From: an uncultured Collinsella sp.
GTDB taxonomy: Bacteria; Actinomycetota; Coriobacteriia; Coriobacteriales; Coriobacteriaceae
Direction: 5' to 3'
Assembly: GCA_900543515.1 (NCBI GenBank)
Contig: UQRW01000049.1
Span: 1-14,532, forward strand
Length of the DNA: 14,532 nucleotides
Below the pieces are notes generated by a model that was not told the origin of the DNA, made no database searches, and saw only the letters and a list, made by a program, of their open reading frames with translations. Position numbers and translations under genes: made by a program. Positions 7,233-14,532 of the stretch are shown piece by piece. The first letter of the stretch is position 1. Each line of letters begins with the position of its first letter.

Positions 7233-8170
7233 TGGCAGAGGTCAAAAAAGTCGCCACGCGCGTAAGCTACGGCGAGGCGCTCGTCGAGCTGGGCAATGAG
7301 CACGATGACTTTGTAGTGCTCGATGCCGACCTGGCTGCCGCTACGCAGACGGGTAAGTTTAAGGCTGCGCACCCTGAGCGCTTCTACGATGCCGGCATTG
7401 CCGAGAGCAACTTGATGGGGCTCGCCGCCGGCATTGCGACCACGGGCCACGTCGCCTTTGCGAGCACCTTTGCCATGTTCGCCGCCGGCCGCGCGTACGA
7501 ACAAGTGCGTAATTCCATTGGCTATCCGCACCTCAACGTCAAAATCGGTGCCACGCATGCGGGTATCTCGGTCGGTGAAGACGGCGCCACGCATCAGTGC
7601 TGCGAGGACATCGCGCTCATGCGCACGATCCCGGGTATGACGGTAATCGTTCCCGCCGATGACATCGAGGCTCGCGCTTGCGTGCGCGCCGCCTATGAGT
7701 TTGAGGGACCGGTCTACATGCGCTTCGGACGCCTGGCAACGCCGGTCATTAACGATCACGAGGACTATGAGTTCAAGATTGGTCGCGGCGTGGTCGTGCG
7801 CGAGGGGTCCGATGTGACCATCATCGCTTGTGGCCTTATGGTCGCCGAGGCGCTTGAGGCTGCCGAGGCGCTCGCTGCCGATGGTATCGATGCCGAGGTC
7901 ATCAATATGCACACGATCAAGCCGCTTGATGAGCGCCTGGTGGTTGCCAGCGCCAAGAAGACCGGTCGTGTGGTCACTGCCGAGGAGCATTCGATTATCG
8001 GTGGTCTTGGCGAGGCCGTGGCCTCGGTGCTCGCGGAGCAGCATCCGGCGCCGATGCGTCGCGTCGGCGTGCGCGATGTGTATGGCGAGTCCGGCCCTGC
8101 GGTCGATTTGCTGCACAAGTACGGTTTGGACGCCGACGGCATCGAAGCTGCGGTCAGGTCCGTGTTGTAA
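7232..8170 (+). CDS. Transketolase, C-terminal (pyrimidine-binding) subunit
   Basis: This 312-residue protein is the second half of the split transketolase. It contains the pyrimidine-binding domain, with the catalytic Glu58 in GIAESN that activates the thiamine cofactor, then the ASTFAMFAAGRAYEQVR and ATHAGISVGEDGATHQ segments, and a C-terminal domain from about 190 onward (GRGVVVREGSDVTIIACG...). It starts on the ATG that overlaps the N-subunit stop (TAATG). Family resemblance to deoxyxylulose-phosphate synthase C-halves exists, but the partner gene and length mark transketolase. Only 11 bases separate its stop from the EIIA gene. Confidence 0.93.
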   Translation: MAEVKKVATRVSYGEALVELGNEHDDFVVLDADLAAATQTGKFKAAHPERFYDAGIAESNLMGLAAGIATTGHVAFASTFAMFAAGRAYEQVRNSIGYPHLNVKIGATHAGISVGEDGATHQCCEDIALMRTIPGMTVIVPADDIEARACVRAAYEFEGPVYMRFGRLATPVINDHEDYEFKIGRGVVVREGSDVTIIACGLMVAEALEAAEALAADGIDAEVINMHTIKPLDERLVVASAKKTGRVVTAEEHSIIGGLGEAVASVLAEQHPAPMRRVGVRDVYGESGPAVDLLHKYGLDADGIEAAVRSVL

Positions 8171-8181
8171 GGAAGGTTTCC

Positions 8182-8634
8182 ATGGGATTTGTATCTGCCA
8201 ACCAAGTGACAATCGGGTATACCGCCGCCTCGCGCGAGGACGCCCTACATTATTTGTCCGAGCAGGCCATCGAGCTCGGCTTTGCCGATGACGCATCTGC
8301 CGTAGAGGCCGCCTTCATTGCTCGCGAGAACGAGGCCGAGACCGGCCTTGTCGCCGGTTTTGCCGTTCCGCATGCCAAAAGCGACGCGATCCACACGCCG
8401 GGCGTAGCCGTGCTTAAACTGACCGAGCCCGTTGAATGGCCGAGCTTCGATGGGGTGCCCGTCGATGTTGCGCTCGCGCTGTACGTGCCTGCCGGCGAGG
8501 CTGGAACCACGCATCTGCGCCTGCTCTCCAAGGCTGCCGTAATGCTGATGGACGCCGGCTTCCGCGACAAGGTGCGCGCGAGCACCGATCCCGTTGAGAT
8601 TGCGGAGCTCATCAATAGCGGACTCGAAGACTAG
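8182..8634 (+). CDS. PTS fructose-type EIIA component
   Basis: This 150-residue cytosolic protein passes phosphate from HPr to EIIB. It is a single EIIA domain of the fructose/mannitol type, with the active-site His64 in FAVPHAKS and the typical PGVAVLKLTEPVEW strand region after it. Length matches stand-alone EIIA proteins. GGAAGG precedes the ATG. It is the last gene of the operon and supplies the domain missing from the EIIBC gene six genes earlier. That separation, with the carbon-metabolism enzymes placed between the two transporter parts, supports all six genes being one functional unit. Confidence 0.92.
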   Translation: MGFVSANQVTIGYTAASREDALHYLSEQAIELGFADDASAVEAAFIARENEAETGLVAGFAVPHAKSDAIHTPGVAVLKLTEPVEWPSFDGVPVDVALALYVPAGEAGTTHLRLLSKAAVMLMDAGFRDKVRASTDPVEIAELINSGLED

Positions 8635-8677
8635 GACGGTCATCCCGTTCAATCAATCGATCCTTCTCCAAGGAAAA

Positions 8678-8708
8678 GGGCCGCGACGCCATATAGGTGT
8701 CGCGGCCC
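8678..8708 (+). terminator. Terminator of the PTS operon
   Basis: A 13-bp stem with one G-U pair (8678-8690 with 8696-8708, outer arm GGGCCGCGAC) closes on loop ATATA and is followed by TGTTTGCGTTT. It lies 43 bases after the EIIA stop, as expected for the end of the operon. Confidence 0.8.
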
Positions 8709-8714
8709 TGTTTG

Positions 8715-8764
8715 CGTTTCCCCAGATAAAACCTGCCAAAATAAACCTATCCCTTTTTGGCAGG
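8715..8764 (+). repeat. Dispersed hairpin repeat, copy 1
   Basis: This 50-base unit begins CGTTTCCCCAGATAAAACC and contains a 10-bp inverted repeat, CCTGCCAAAA (8732-8741) with TTTTGGCAGG (8755-8764). It is nearly identical to the reverse complement of 12395-12443 and closely similar to 9192-9240. Three copies in one window point to a REP- or MITE-like family. Confidence 0.8.
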
Positions 8765-8837
8765 CTAATCGTGAGTTATTTCACCGCAACTTAGGGCACG
8801 GTTAGGAAGTGTGCACCTTAAAGAGTGGAGCCCTTGA

Positions 8838-9006
8838 TTAGAGAGGTCGCGCTCATCTCTCTAAATGTCTCTCTAAAGAGAAGGTTGGTTAGAGAGATAG
8901 CATTAGGCAATCTAGCAGCGAATTCGATACATCTCTCTTAATGCCTCTCTAAAACAAGGCGCTTATCTCTCTAAAGTTAGAGAGATAAGCGCCTTGTTTT
9001 AGAGAG
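8838..9006. repeat. TTAGAGAG octamer array in both orientations
   Basis: The octamer TTAGAGAG occurs at 8838, 8889, 8977 and 8999, and its complement CTCTCTAA at 8857, 8869, 8945 and 8967, with a one-base variant at 8933. That is eight exact copies in 169 bases. They pair into successive inverted repeats: 8838-8845 with 8857-8864, 8868-8876 with 8889-8897, and the long palindrome 8945-9006. Confidence 0.85.
8945..9006. repeat. 62-base near-perfect palindrome
   Basis: The 30-base arm 8945-8974 is the exact reverse complement of 8977-9006, with only AG (8975-8976) between. The outer and inner ends of each arm are the TTAGAGAG octamer, and the middle is AACAAGGCGCTTAT. It would extrude as a cruciform or fold as a very stable RNA hairpin. 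No terminator-like U run follows on either strand. Confidence 0.9.
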
Positions 9007-9191
9007 ACGGAATGCCAAAATTCGTCCGTCAGCTACCATCTGCCAAAAATGACGGATAAAGGGCTCATCGAAGTAATGGGTTCATCGACGAGCCGCAACC
9101 GCCGCTATCGGAAGAAGTAGATGCAGCCGAATTGCCCCTCTATCGTCTCTCGAAGTTTGATGGGTGCTAGAGGGGCGACTGCCTCGCGATA

Positions 9192-9240
9192 TTTTCCCAA
9201 GATAAAACCTGCCAAAACAAACCTGTCCCTTATTGACAGG
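9192..9240 (+). repeat. Dispersed hairpin repeat, copy 2
   Basis: This copy lies in the same orientation as copy 1 and reads CCCAAGATAAAACCTGCC then AAACAAACCTGTCCC. Its internal stem, CCTGCCAA with TTGACAGG, carries one change relative to copy 1. With copy 1 it brackets the hairpin-rich island. Confidence 0.75.
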
Positions 9241-9277
9241 TCAGTTAACGCAGTCCAGGTTGAGCATATGTGAGCGA

Positions 9278-9377
9278 GCGGGCTCCGGGTGCGGTAAGGT
9301 GACGTGAAACAAGCGGGCGCTGACCTTTTGGTCGCGCCCGTGAAGTTGAACGTCAGATTGCCGTGCCCGGAGCCCGC
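9278..9377. repeat. Large multi-stem inverted repeat downstream of larE
   Basis: A 17-bp outer stem (9278-9294 with 9361-9377) has a perfect 12-bp outer part GCGGGCTCCGGG and two G-U pairs. Inside it are TGACGT/ACGTCA (9300-9305 with 9350-9355) and an inner hairpin CGGGCGC(T)GACC with GGTCGCGCCCG around a TTTT loop (9326-9329). All stems are nested, which suggests a folded RNA from either strand. It could form part of the 3' region of the minus-strand larE message. Confidence 0.7.
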
Positions 9378-9391
9378 GCAGCGCCGAGCAG

Positions 9392-9416
9392 TTACGCCGT
9401 TTGTAAAACGGCGTAA
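9392..9416 (-). terminator. Hairpin at the 3' end of larE
   Basis: TTACGCCGTTT (9392-9402) and AAACGGCGTAA (9406-9416) form a perfect 11-bp stem with a 3-base loop, one base past the larE stop. On the minus strand the stem carries a U run in its own 5' arm but no U run after it, so it may end or protect the message. Confidence 0.5.
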
Positions 9417-9417
9417 T

Positions 9418-10296
9418 CTAAAGGTTCATGTTGCCGTGGATGTAGGGGGTAACCTCGGGGGAGATATGGTCGCAGCCCAGCCCGCGCAGCGCGGACTCGA
9501 TGGCGGCGGGCAGCGGGGTCTTGCCCTCGGCATCGACGGCGGTGCCGCCGAGCGCGGCAATCTTGGCGACATCTGCGGGTGCGGCCTCGATATGCATGCA
9601 GCCGCCGACCAAGCGCGCGCGTACCTGTGCCAGGTCAAGATCGTGCAGGTAGTCCTCGCAGGTGCGGATCAAATCGACCTTCTCGCGCGTAAGCTCCTCG
9701 CCCGTGGGGACGCGGGTGGCAAGACATGCTCCCGCCGGCAGGTTCCAAACGGGATAGCCCCATGCGCGCAGCAGCTCGCGCTCTTCGTCCTTGGTAAAGC
9801 CGACCTCCATGAGAGGGGAGCGTACGCCGAGCTCTTCTGCCGCACGCATGCCGGGGCGGTAGTCACCGCGATCGCTTGCATTGCTGCCATCGATGACGGT
9901 GGGAAAGCCGAGCGACTTGGCGTGGTTGACGATGGCGGTAAAGCCGGCGTGCTTGCAGTGGTAGCAGCGATTAGCATCGTTGCAGGCTACTTGGGGGAGC
10001 TGCAGCTGATCCACCGAAAGATTGAGCACGGGGAGCTTAAAATGCGGCCCCTCATTGGCCTGTCCATCAACGGACTGCTCAAACGAAGTCTGTTCGGGCG
10101 TGCCGATGAGCGGCGTGGTGAGATGGATGAGGAGGGTATTGGTAGGCATGATGCGGGCGCACACGGCGGCCAAAAAGCTGCTGTCAACGCCGCCGGAAAA
10201 CCCGATGGCCACGCGCCCGTATGCCAAAAGCAGCTGTTCGAGCGCCGATAGCTTGTCTTGAAGCTCCTCTGCGGGTGCCGTGGTGTCTAAAATCAT
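9418..10296 (-). CDS. larE: LarE-type ATP-dependent sulfur transferase
   Basis: This 292-residue cytosolic protein belongs to the PP-loop family that adenylates and thiolates the nicotinate-derived precursor of the nickel-pincer cofactor of lactate racemase. The PP-loop SGGVDSS is at 34-40, then NRCYHCK (Cys111, Cys114), DGSNASDRGDYRPGMRAAEELGVRSPL, and PAGACLATR with Cys191, which aligns with the sulfur-donating cysteine (Cys176) of Lactiplantibacillus plantarum LarE. That enzyme lacks the CxxC pair; LarE proteins with three cysteines are reported to bind a 4Fe-4S cluster used in place of the sacrificed cysteine, so this one is predicted to be the cluster type. No larA, larB or larC is in the window, so an orphan role in another thiolation is possible. 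AAGGAA precedes the ATG. Confidence 0.85.
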   Translation of the reverse strand: MILDTTAPAEELQDKLSALEQLLLAYGRVAIGFSGGVDSSFLAAVCARIMPTNTLLIHLTTPLIGTPEQTSFEQSVDGQANEGPHFKLPVLNLSVDQLQLPQVACNDANRCYHCKHAGFTAIVNHAKSLGFPTVIDGSNASDRGDYRPGMRAAEELGVRSPLMEVGFTKDEERELLRAWGYPVWNLPAGACLATRVPTGEELTREKVDLIRTCEDYLHDLDLAQVRARLVGGCMHIEAAPADVAKIAALGGTAVDAEGKTPLPAAIESALRGLGCDHISPEVTPYIHGNMNL

Positions 10297-10330
10297 GAAA
10301 CGTTCCTTATCGTTGAGTACTCGATCGAAA

Positions 10331-10358
10331 ACTATAATCCTAATGCGTTACTTGCCAT
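10331..10358 (-). promoter_or_regulatory. Candidate promoter of larE
   Basis: On the minus strand, ATGGCA (10358-10353) and TATAGT (10336-10331, five of six to TATAAT) are 16 bases apart. The leader would be about 30 bases. A 7-bp inverted repeat, TGCCATA (10353-10359) with TATGGCA (10389-10395), overlaps the -35 element and lies in the gap shared with the HAD gene, so it could be an operator. Confidence 0.35.
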
Positions 10359-10469
10359 AAGACTTCTATCTGTGTAACGAAAGTGCAATATGGCATATAC
10401 GTTATATACAAGTTGCCAAATGCGGTAGAGTTGCAGCAACGCGACAGCGAGAGTCGATGGGGGATCGAT

Positions 10470-11120
10470 ATGATCAAGGCTGTTATTTTTGACATGGATG
10501 GAACGCTGGTCGATACCGAGCGTTTGGGGATTAAGGCCTGGAAGGCAGGCGCCGCTGAGCTGGGGCTCGCGATTGATGAAGCGCTGATCCATCAGTTTAT
10601 CGGCCGCACGCTGCCCGATGTCATGGACATCCTCGATAGGCATTACGGCAGCCATGAAACCACCGAGGCGGTCTATGTCCGCCACAAGGAGATTCGCGAC
10701 GAGATGGTCAAGACCGAGCTGGAGCTTAAGGCCGGCGCCGCCGAGTGCCTAGACGAGCTGCTGGCTGCGGGCTATCACGTGGGCCTAGCGACGTCGTCGC
10801 GCCTCGTTACGGCCGAGCGCAACCTTAAGATGGTCGGTCTTTTTGACAAGTTTGAAACGGTAACGTGTGGCGAGGACGTCGTGCACGGCAAGCCCGACCC
10901 CGAGATGTATCTGCTCGCCTGCGAGCGTGCGGGCTTTGCCCCCGAGGAGTGCGCCGTGGTCGAGGATTCGCGCAATGGTTGCGTCTCGGGCATCACGGCC
11001 GGCTGCCACGTCTTTGCCGTCCCCGATATTGTGCCGCTGCCGCAGGACGTGGTGGATGGCTGCGAGGCCGTGCTCGATACGTTGTTCGACCTGGCGGCGG
11101 CAATCAAGACTGTGCGCTAG
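10470..11120 (+). CDS. HAD-superfamily phosphatase, beta-phosphoglucomutase-like
   Basis: This 216-residue cytosolic enzyme hydrolyses a phosphate ester or, if a mutase, isomerises a sugar phosphate. Motif I is DMDGT with nucleophile Asp8 and acid/base Asp10, motif II is ATSS (Thr108/Ser109), motif III is Lys141 in GKPDP, and motif IV is Glu165-Asp166 in VVEDSRNG. A helical C1 cap lies at about 15-85, the arrangement of beta-phosphoglucomutase and phosphoglycolate phosphatase relatives. The start at ATG 10470 places motif I at the usual distance from the N terminus, and GGGGGAT precedes it; upstream in-frame codons add unconserved sequence. It is divergent from larE and convergent with a LacI-type gene. 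The substrate cannot be read from the sequence. Confidence 0.87.
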   Translation: MIKAVIFDMDGTLVDTERLGIKAWKAGAAELGLAIDEALIHQFIGRTLPDVMDILDRHYGSHETTEAVYVRHKEIRDEMVKTELELKAGAAECLDELLAAGYHVGLATSSRLVTAERNLKMVGLFDKFETVTCGEDVVHGKPDPEMYLLACERAGFAPEECAVVEDSRNGCVSGITAGCHVFAVPDIVPLPQDVVDGCEAVLDTLFDLAAAIKTVR

Positions 11121-11158
11121 AAAATTGCGGCGTTGAAACGAGCGATTGCTCACGTTTG

Positions 11159-11208
11159 CGCTTAAGCAAAAGGGGTCCGGCAATGGTCGGGCCCCTTTTG
11201 CTTAAGCG
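11159..11208. terminator. Bidirectional terminator between HAD and second LacI-type gene
   Basis: A 21-bp stem with one G-U pair (11159-11179 with 11188-11208) encloses an 8-base loop. The arms contain AAAAGGGG and CCCCTTTT, giving a U run on both strands. It lies between two convergent genes, 38 bases after one stop and 25 bases after the other. Confidence 0.8.
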
Positions 11209-11233
11209 GCGACTTAGCATACTCGCGGGCGTG

Positions 11234-12343
11234 CTATAGATACGCACCGAGGTTGATGGCCGTGGCGTCGGTCTGGCTGCTTGCCTGGGTGCTGGCGCGT
11301 TCCAGTAGGAACGGACGTACCAGTTCTTGGCGGTTGATATCCTCGGCGGCGACTGCGGTGACGGTACGCGCTGCGGAGCCGACACGGATATGCTTGGTCT
11401 TTGCCGGGGCCTTGTTCTCAATTTGCTCCATGAGCAATTGAACGCCCTTGCGGCCAATCTCGTAGCCCGGGGGCGCTACCGTAGTGAGCGGGACCGATCC
11501 GCTCCAAGCGAGCGGGTTGCCGTCGCATCCGGCCACGCGTACTTGCCCGGGGACAGAGATGCCCTTGTCGACCAGTGCCGAAACGACGCCCGAGGCCAAC
11601 ACATCGGTCAGGCCGACGACAAAATCGGGACGTTCGTCCGCGGGGCGCTCGGCGATTTGGGCACCGATGCCGTAGCCGTCGGCGGCGGTATTCCATTCGC
11701 CGGCGTCGATGACTTCGATCTTGATATCGGGGTGCAGGGCGAGCGCCTTATGAATGCCAAGGACGCGCAGGGTGAGTTGCATAAATGCTGCTCGGCCGAC
11801 GACGACAATATGGTGCGCGCCGCGGGCGATGGCAAGTTCGGCAATGATGCGACCCTGGGCCTCATTGTCGGCCGCTACGTAGTAGCCGGGCTCGGAGCAA
11901 TGGATGTCCAGATGGACGATCGGCACGGGCATCTTGGTCATGGCGGGGTGCCAGTCGGGGGATGCCATGGGCTGAACCATGACGCCGGACATCTGGGTGC
12001 CCATAAAGTAGCGCAGGTAATGATCCTCGAGAATATCGTCGTTATCGGCGTTGGCGATGAGCAAGTCGTAGCCGTGCTTGCGGGCCTCGTTGTGGGCGCC
12101 GCTGGCGATTTGGAGCGAAAAGCCGTGATCGAGACGGGGGAGCACCAGGCCAAAGGACTTGGTGGCGCCGCCCGCGAGCTGACGGGCGCTTTGGTTGGGC
12201 AGGTAGCCAAGGCGATTGATGGTCTCGTTGATGAGCTTGAGGGTCTCGGGGCGCAGCTTTTCGGGGTGGTTGAGCGCGTTGGAAACCGTGCCCAACGAAA
12301 CCCCGGCCTCGCGCGCGACGTCGCTGATTTTTACCTTTGCCAT
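11234..12343 (-). CDS. LacI/GalR-family transcriptional regulator
   Basis: The protein has 369 residues from ATG 12343, where AAAGGGG sits just upstream and the sequence begins MAKVKISDVAREAGVSLGTVSNALNHP, the canonical HTH. The hinge helix follows at QSARQLAGG and the sensor domain fills about 60-340. The last 30 residues form a Ser/Thr/Ala-rich tail beyond the usual end, which makes it somewhat long for the family. It faces glmS across a 311-base gap and converges with the HAD gene. A TTGA-NN-CG-NN-TCAA palindrome lies in its own leader, suggesting autoregulation. No sugar operon is next to it, so its target and effector are unknown; the HAD gene and glmS are the nearest candidates. Confidence 0.87.
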   Translation of the reverse strand: MAKVKISDVAREAGVSLGTVSNALNHPEKLRPETLKLINETINRLGYLPNQSARQLAGGATKSFGLVLPRLDHGFSLQIASGAHNEARKHGYDLLIANADNDDILEDHYLRYFMGTQMSGVMVQPMASPDWHPAMTKMPVPIVHLDIHCSEPGYYVAADNEAQGRIIAELAIARGAHHIVVVGRAAFMQLTLRVLGIHKALALHPDIKIEVIDAGEWNTAADGYGIGAQIAERPADERPDFVVGLTDVLASGVVSALVDKGISVPGQVRVAGCDGNPLAWSGSVPLTTVAPPGYEIGRKGVQLLMEQIENKAPAKTKHIRVGSAARTVTAVAAEDINRQELVRPFLLERASTQASSQTDATAINLGAYL

Positions 12344-12353
12344 AGCGGCCCCT

Positions 12354-12367
12354 TTGATGCGTTTCAA
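12354..12367. promoter_or_regulatory. Candidate LacI-family operator in the regulator's own leader
   Basis: TTGATGCGTTTCAA has the form TTGA-NN-CG-NN-TCAA. On the minus strand its core reads AAACGCAT, the same core as in the palindrome in front of the first LacI-type gene. It lies just downstream of the minus-strand TACAAT, where a bound repressor would block transcription. Binding is inferred. Confidence 0.45.
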
Positions 12368-12394
12368 GTACAAGCCAGATTGTAGCATCCCAAA

Positions 12395-12443
12395 CCTACC
12401 AAAAAGGGACAGGTTTATTTTGGCAGGTTTATCTGGGGAAACG
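12395..12443 (-). repeat. Dispersed hairpin repeat, copy 3 (inverted)
   Basis: Read on the minus strand this copy starts CGTTTCCCCAGATAAACC and continues TGCCAAAATAAACCTGTCCC, almost the same as copy 1. Its internal stem is CCTACCAAAA with TTTTGGCAGG, one change from copy 1. It sits in the upstream region of the second LacI-type gene. Confidence 0.8.
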
Positions 12444-12457
12444 CCGTTGCCAGCGCG

Positions 12458-12492
12458 ACCACCACGAAGGGGGCAGGTACCTTTGTGGTGGT
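12458..12492. repeat. Inverted repeat upstream of glmS
   Basis: ACCACCACGAAGG (12458-12470) and CCTTTGTGGTGGT (12480-12492) pair over 13 positions with one G-U or mismatch, around the 9-base loop GGGCAGGTA. It directly follows the dispersed repeat and shares the GGCAGGT string with it. It may be a second repeat family or a leaky terminator. Confidence 0.55.
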
Positions 12493-12520
12493 TTGGACCG
12501 GCTGGACGTGTGTGCATCGA

Positions 12521-12544
12521 GTGGTATCTAAGTTGAGATACCAC
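12521..12544. promoter_or_regulatory. Perfect inverted repeat, candidate operator of glmS
   Basis: GTGGTATCT (12521-12529) and AGATACCAC (12536-12544) are exact reverse complements with six bases between. The TGGTAT/ATACCA half-sites recall sites of GntR/HutC-type amino-sugar regulators such as NagR, and a further TGGTATA lies at 12548. It is 31 bases upstream of the possible glmS -10 element. Regulator identity is speculation. Confidence 0.45.
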
Positions 12545-12654
12545 TTCTGGTATATCAGCTTGCGTTTGCGTGAGTACAATACTCGAACGTTATGCGTCTC
12601 AGCGCCCCCTGTGCGTGGACGTTTTGCAGTCAAGCGGACGAAGGGATTTATCCT

Positions 12655-14502
<1,848 letters not shown>

Positions 14503-14532
14503 TTGGTTCCGCCGTCCTAGCGACCAAGGCCC

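Larger units (their letters stand above)
8765..9191. other. Hairpin-rich non-coding island
   Basis: No gene is visible in these 427 bases. In order they hold the TTAGAGAG array with a 62-base palindrome (8838-9006), a GACGGA/TCCGTC set that can form alternative hairpins (9006-9056), a 10-bp stem with one mismatch (9062-9071 with 9085-9094), and a perfect 9-bp stem GCCCCTCTA/TAGAGGGGC (9134-9142 with 9168-9176). The island is bracketed by two direct copies of the dispersed repeat. It could be a structured RNA, a non-autonomous mobile element or a protein-binding cluster; nothing here decides. Confidence 0.6.
12344..12654. promoter_or_regulatory. Divergent control region between LacI-type gene and glmS
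   Basis: This 311-base gap has no gene. From left to right it holds an operator-like palindrome (12354-12367), a minus-strand -10 element TACAAT (12384-12379), the third dispersed repeat (12395-12443), a 13-bp inverted repeat with one G-U pair (12458-12470 with 12480-12492), the perfect palindrome at 12521-12544, and a plus-strand TACAAT (12575-12580) that could be the glmS -10 element. I found no well-spaced -35 for either promoter. Confidence 0.5.

Noticed and set aside
5655..8170. A sulfo-sugar (sulfoquinovose) pathway using transaldolase or split transketolase
   Set aside because: No sulfoquinovosidase, sulfolactaldehyde reductase or sulfo-sugar exporter is present, and a PTS with separate EIIA points to a phosphorylated ordinary sugar.
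8838..9006. CRISPR array
   Set aside because: The repeated unit is only eight bases, alternates in orientation, and has irregular spacing; no cas gene is in the window.
12544..12654. glmS ribozyme in the glmS leader
   Set aside because: The conserved core and pseudoknots are not recognisable in this short leader, and the ribozyme is mainly known from Firmicutes.
14503..14532. A terminator for glmS at the window edge
   Set aside because: Only TTGGT (14503-14507) and ACCAA (14522-14526) can pair before the sequence ends, which is too little to call.

Overview
The window is a high-GC, low-redundancy bacterial chromosome segment. Its genes, intergenic style and codon use (GC-ending codons, strong Shine-Dalgarno sites, LacI regulators beside PTS genes) fit a Coriobacteriia gut anaerobe, most likely a Collinsella-like species. 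That assignment is inferred from gene content and protein style, not from a marker gene.

Layout. (1) 26-1207: an exported or membrane-anchored DNA/RNA non-specific nuclease on the minus strand, ending at a bidirectional terminator. (2) 1213-8708: a sugar-utilisation locus. A minus-strand LacI-type repressor faces a plus-strand operon of six genes: fructose-family PTS EIIBC, a GatZ/KbaZ-family sugar-phosphate protein, a short transaldolase, the two halves of a split transketolase, and a stand-alone PTS EIIA, closed by a strong terminator. (3) 8709-9417: about 700 bases without a gene, packed with inverted repeats. It holds two direct copies of a dispersed hairpin repeat, an array of TTAGAGAG octamers in both orientations, a 62-base near-perfect palindrome and a 100-base multi-stem structure. 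(4) 9418-10296: a minus-strand LarE-type sulfur transferase. (5) 10470-11120: a plus-strand beta-phosphoglucomutase-like HAD phosphatase, meeting (6) a minus-strand second LacI-type regulator (11234-12343) at a shared terminator. (7) 12655-14502: glmS, preceded by a third, inverted copy of the dispersed repeat and a perfect 9-bp inverted repeat that looks like an operator.

How the operon could work. EIIA (His64) passes phosphate to EIIB (Cys9), and EIIC imports and phosphorylates a sugar, probably a ketose. The GatZ-like protein has no GatY/KbaY aldolase beside it, so it is better read as a ketose-phosphate 4-epimerase than as an aldolase subunit. The transaldolase carries the Glu/Phe pair of true transaldolases rather than the Gln/Tyr pair of fructose-6-phosphate aldolase. 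Together with the split transketolase it would feed the product into the non-oxidative pentose phosphate pathway. The substrate is unknown; tagatose-like hexuloses, L-ribulose-like pentuloses or sedoheptulose are candidates.

The most unusual material is non-coding: the hairpin-dense island at 8709-9417 and the structured gaps inside the PTS operon.
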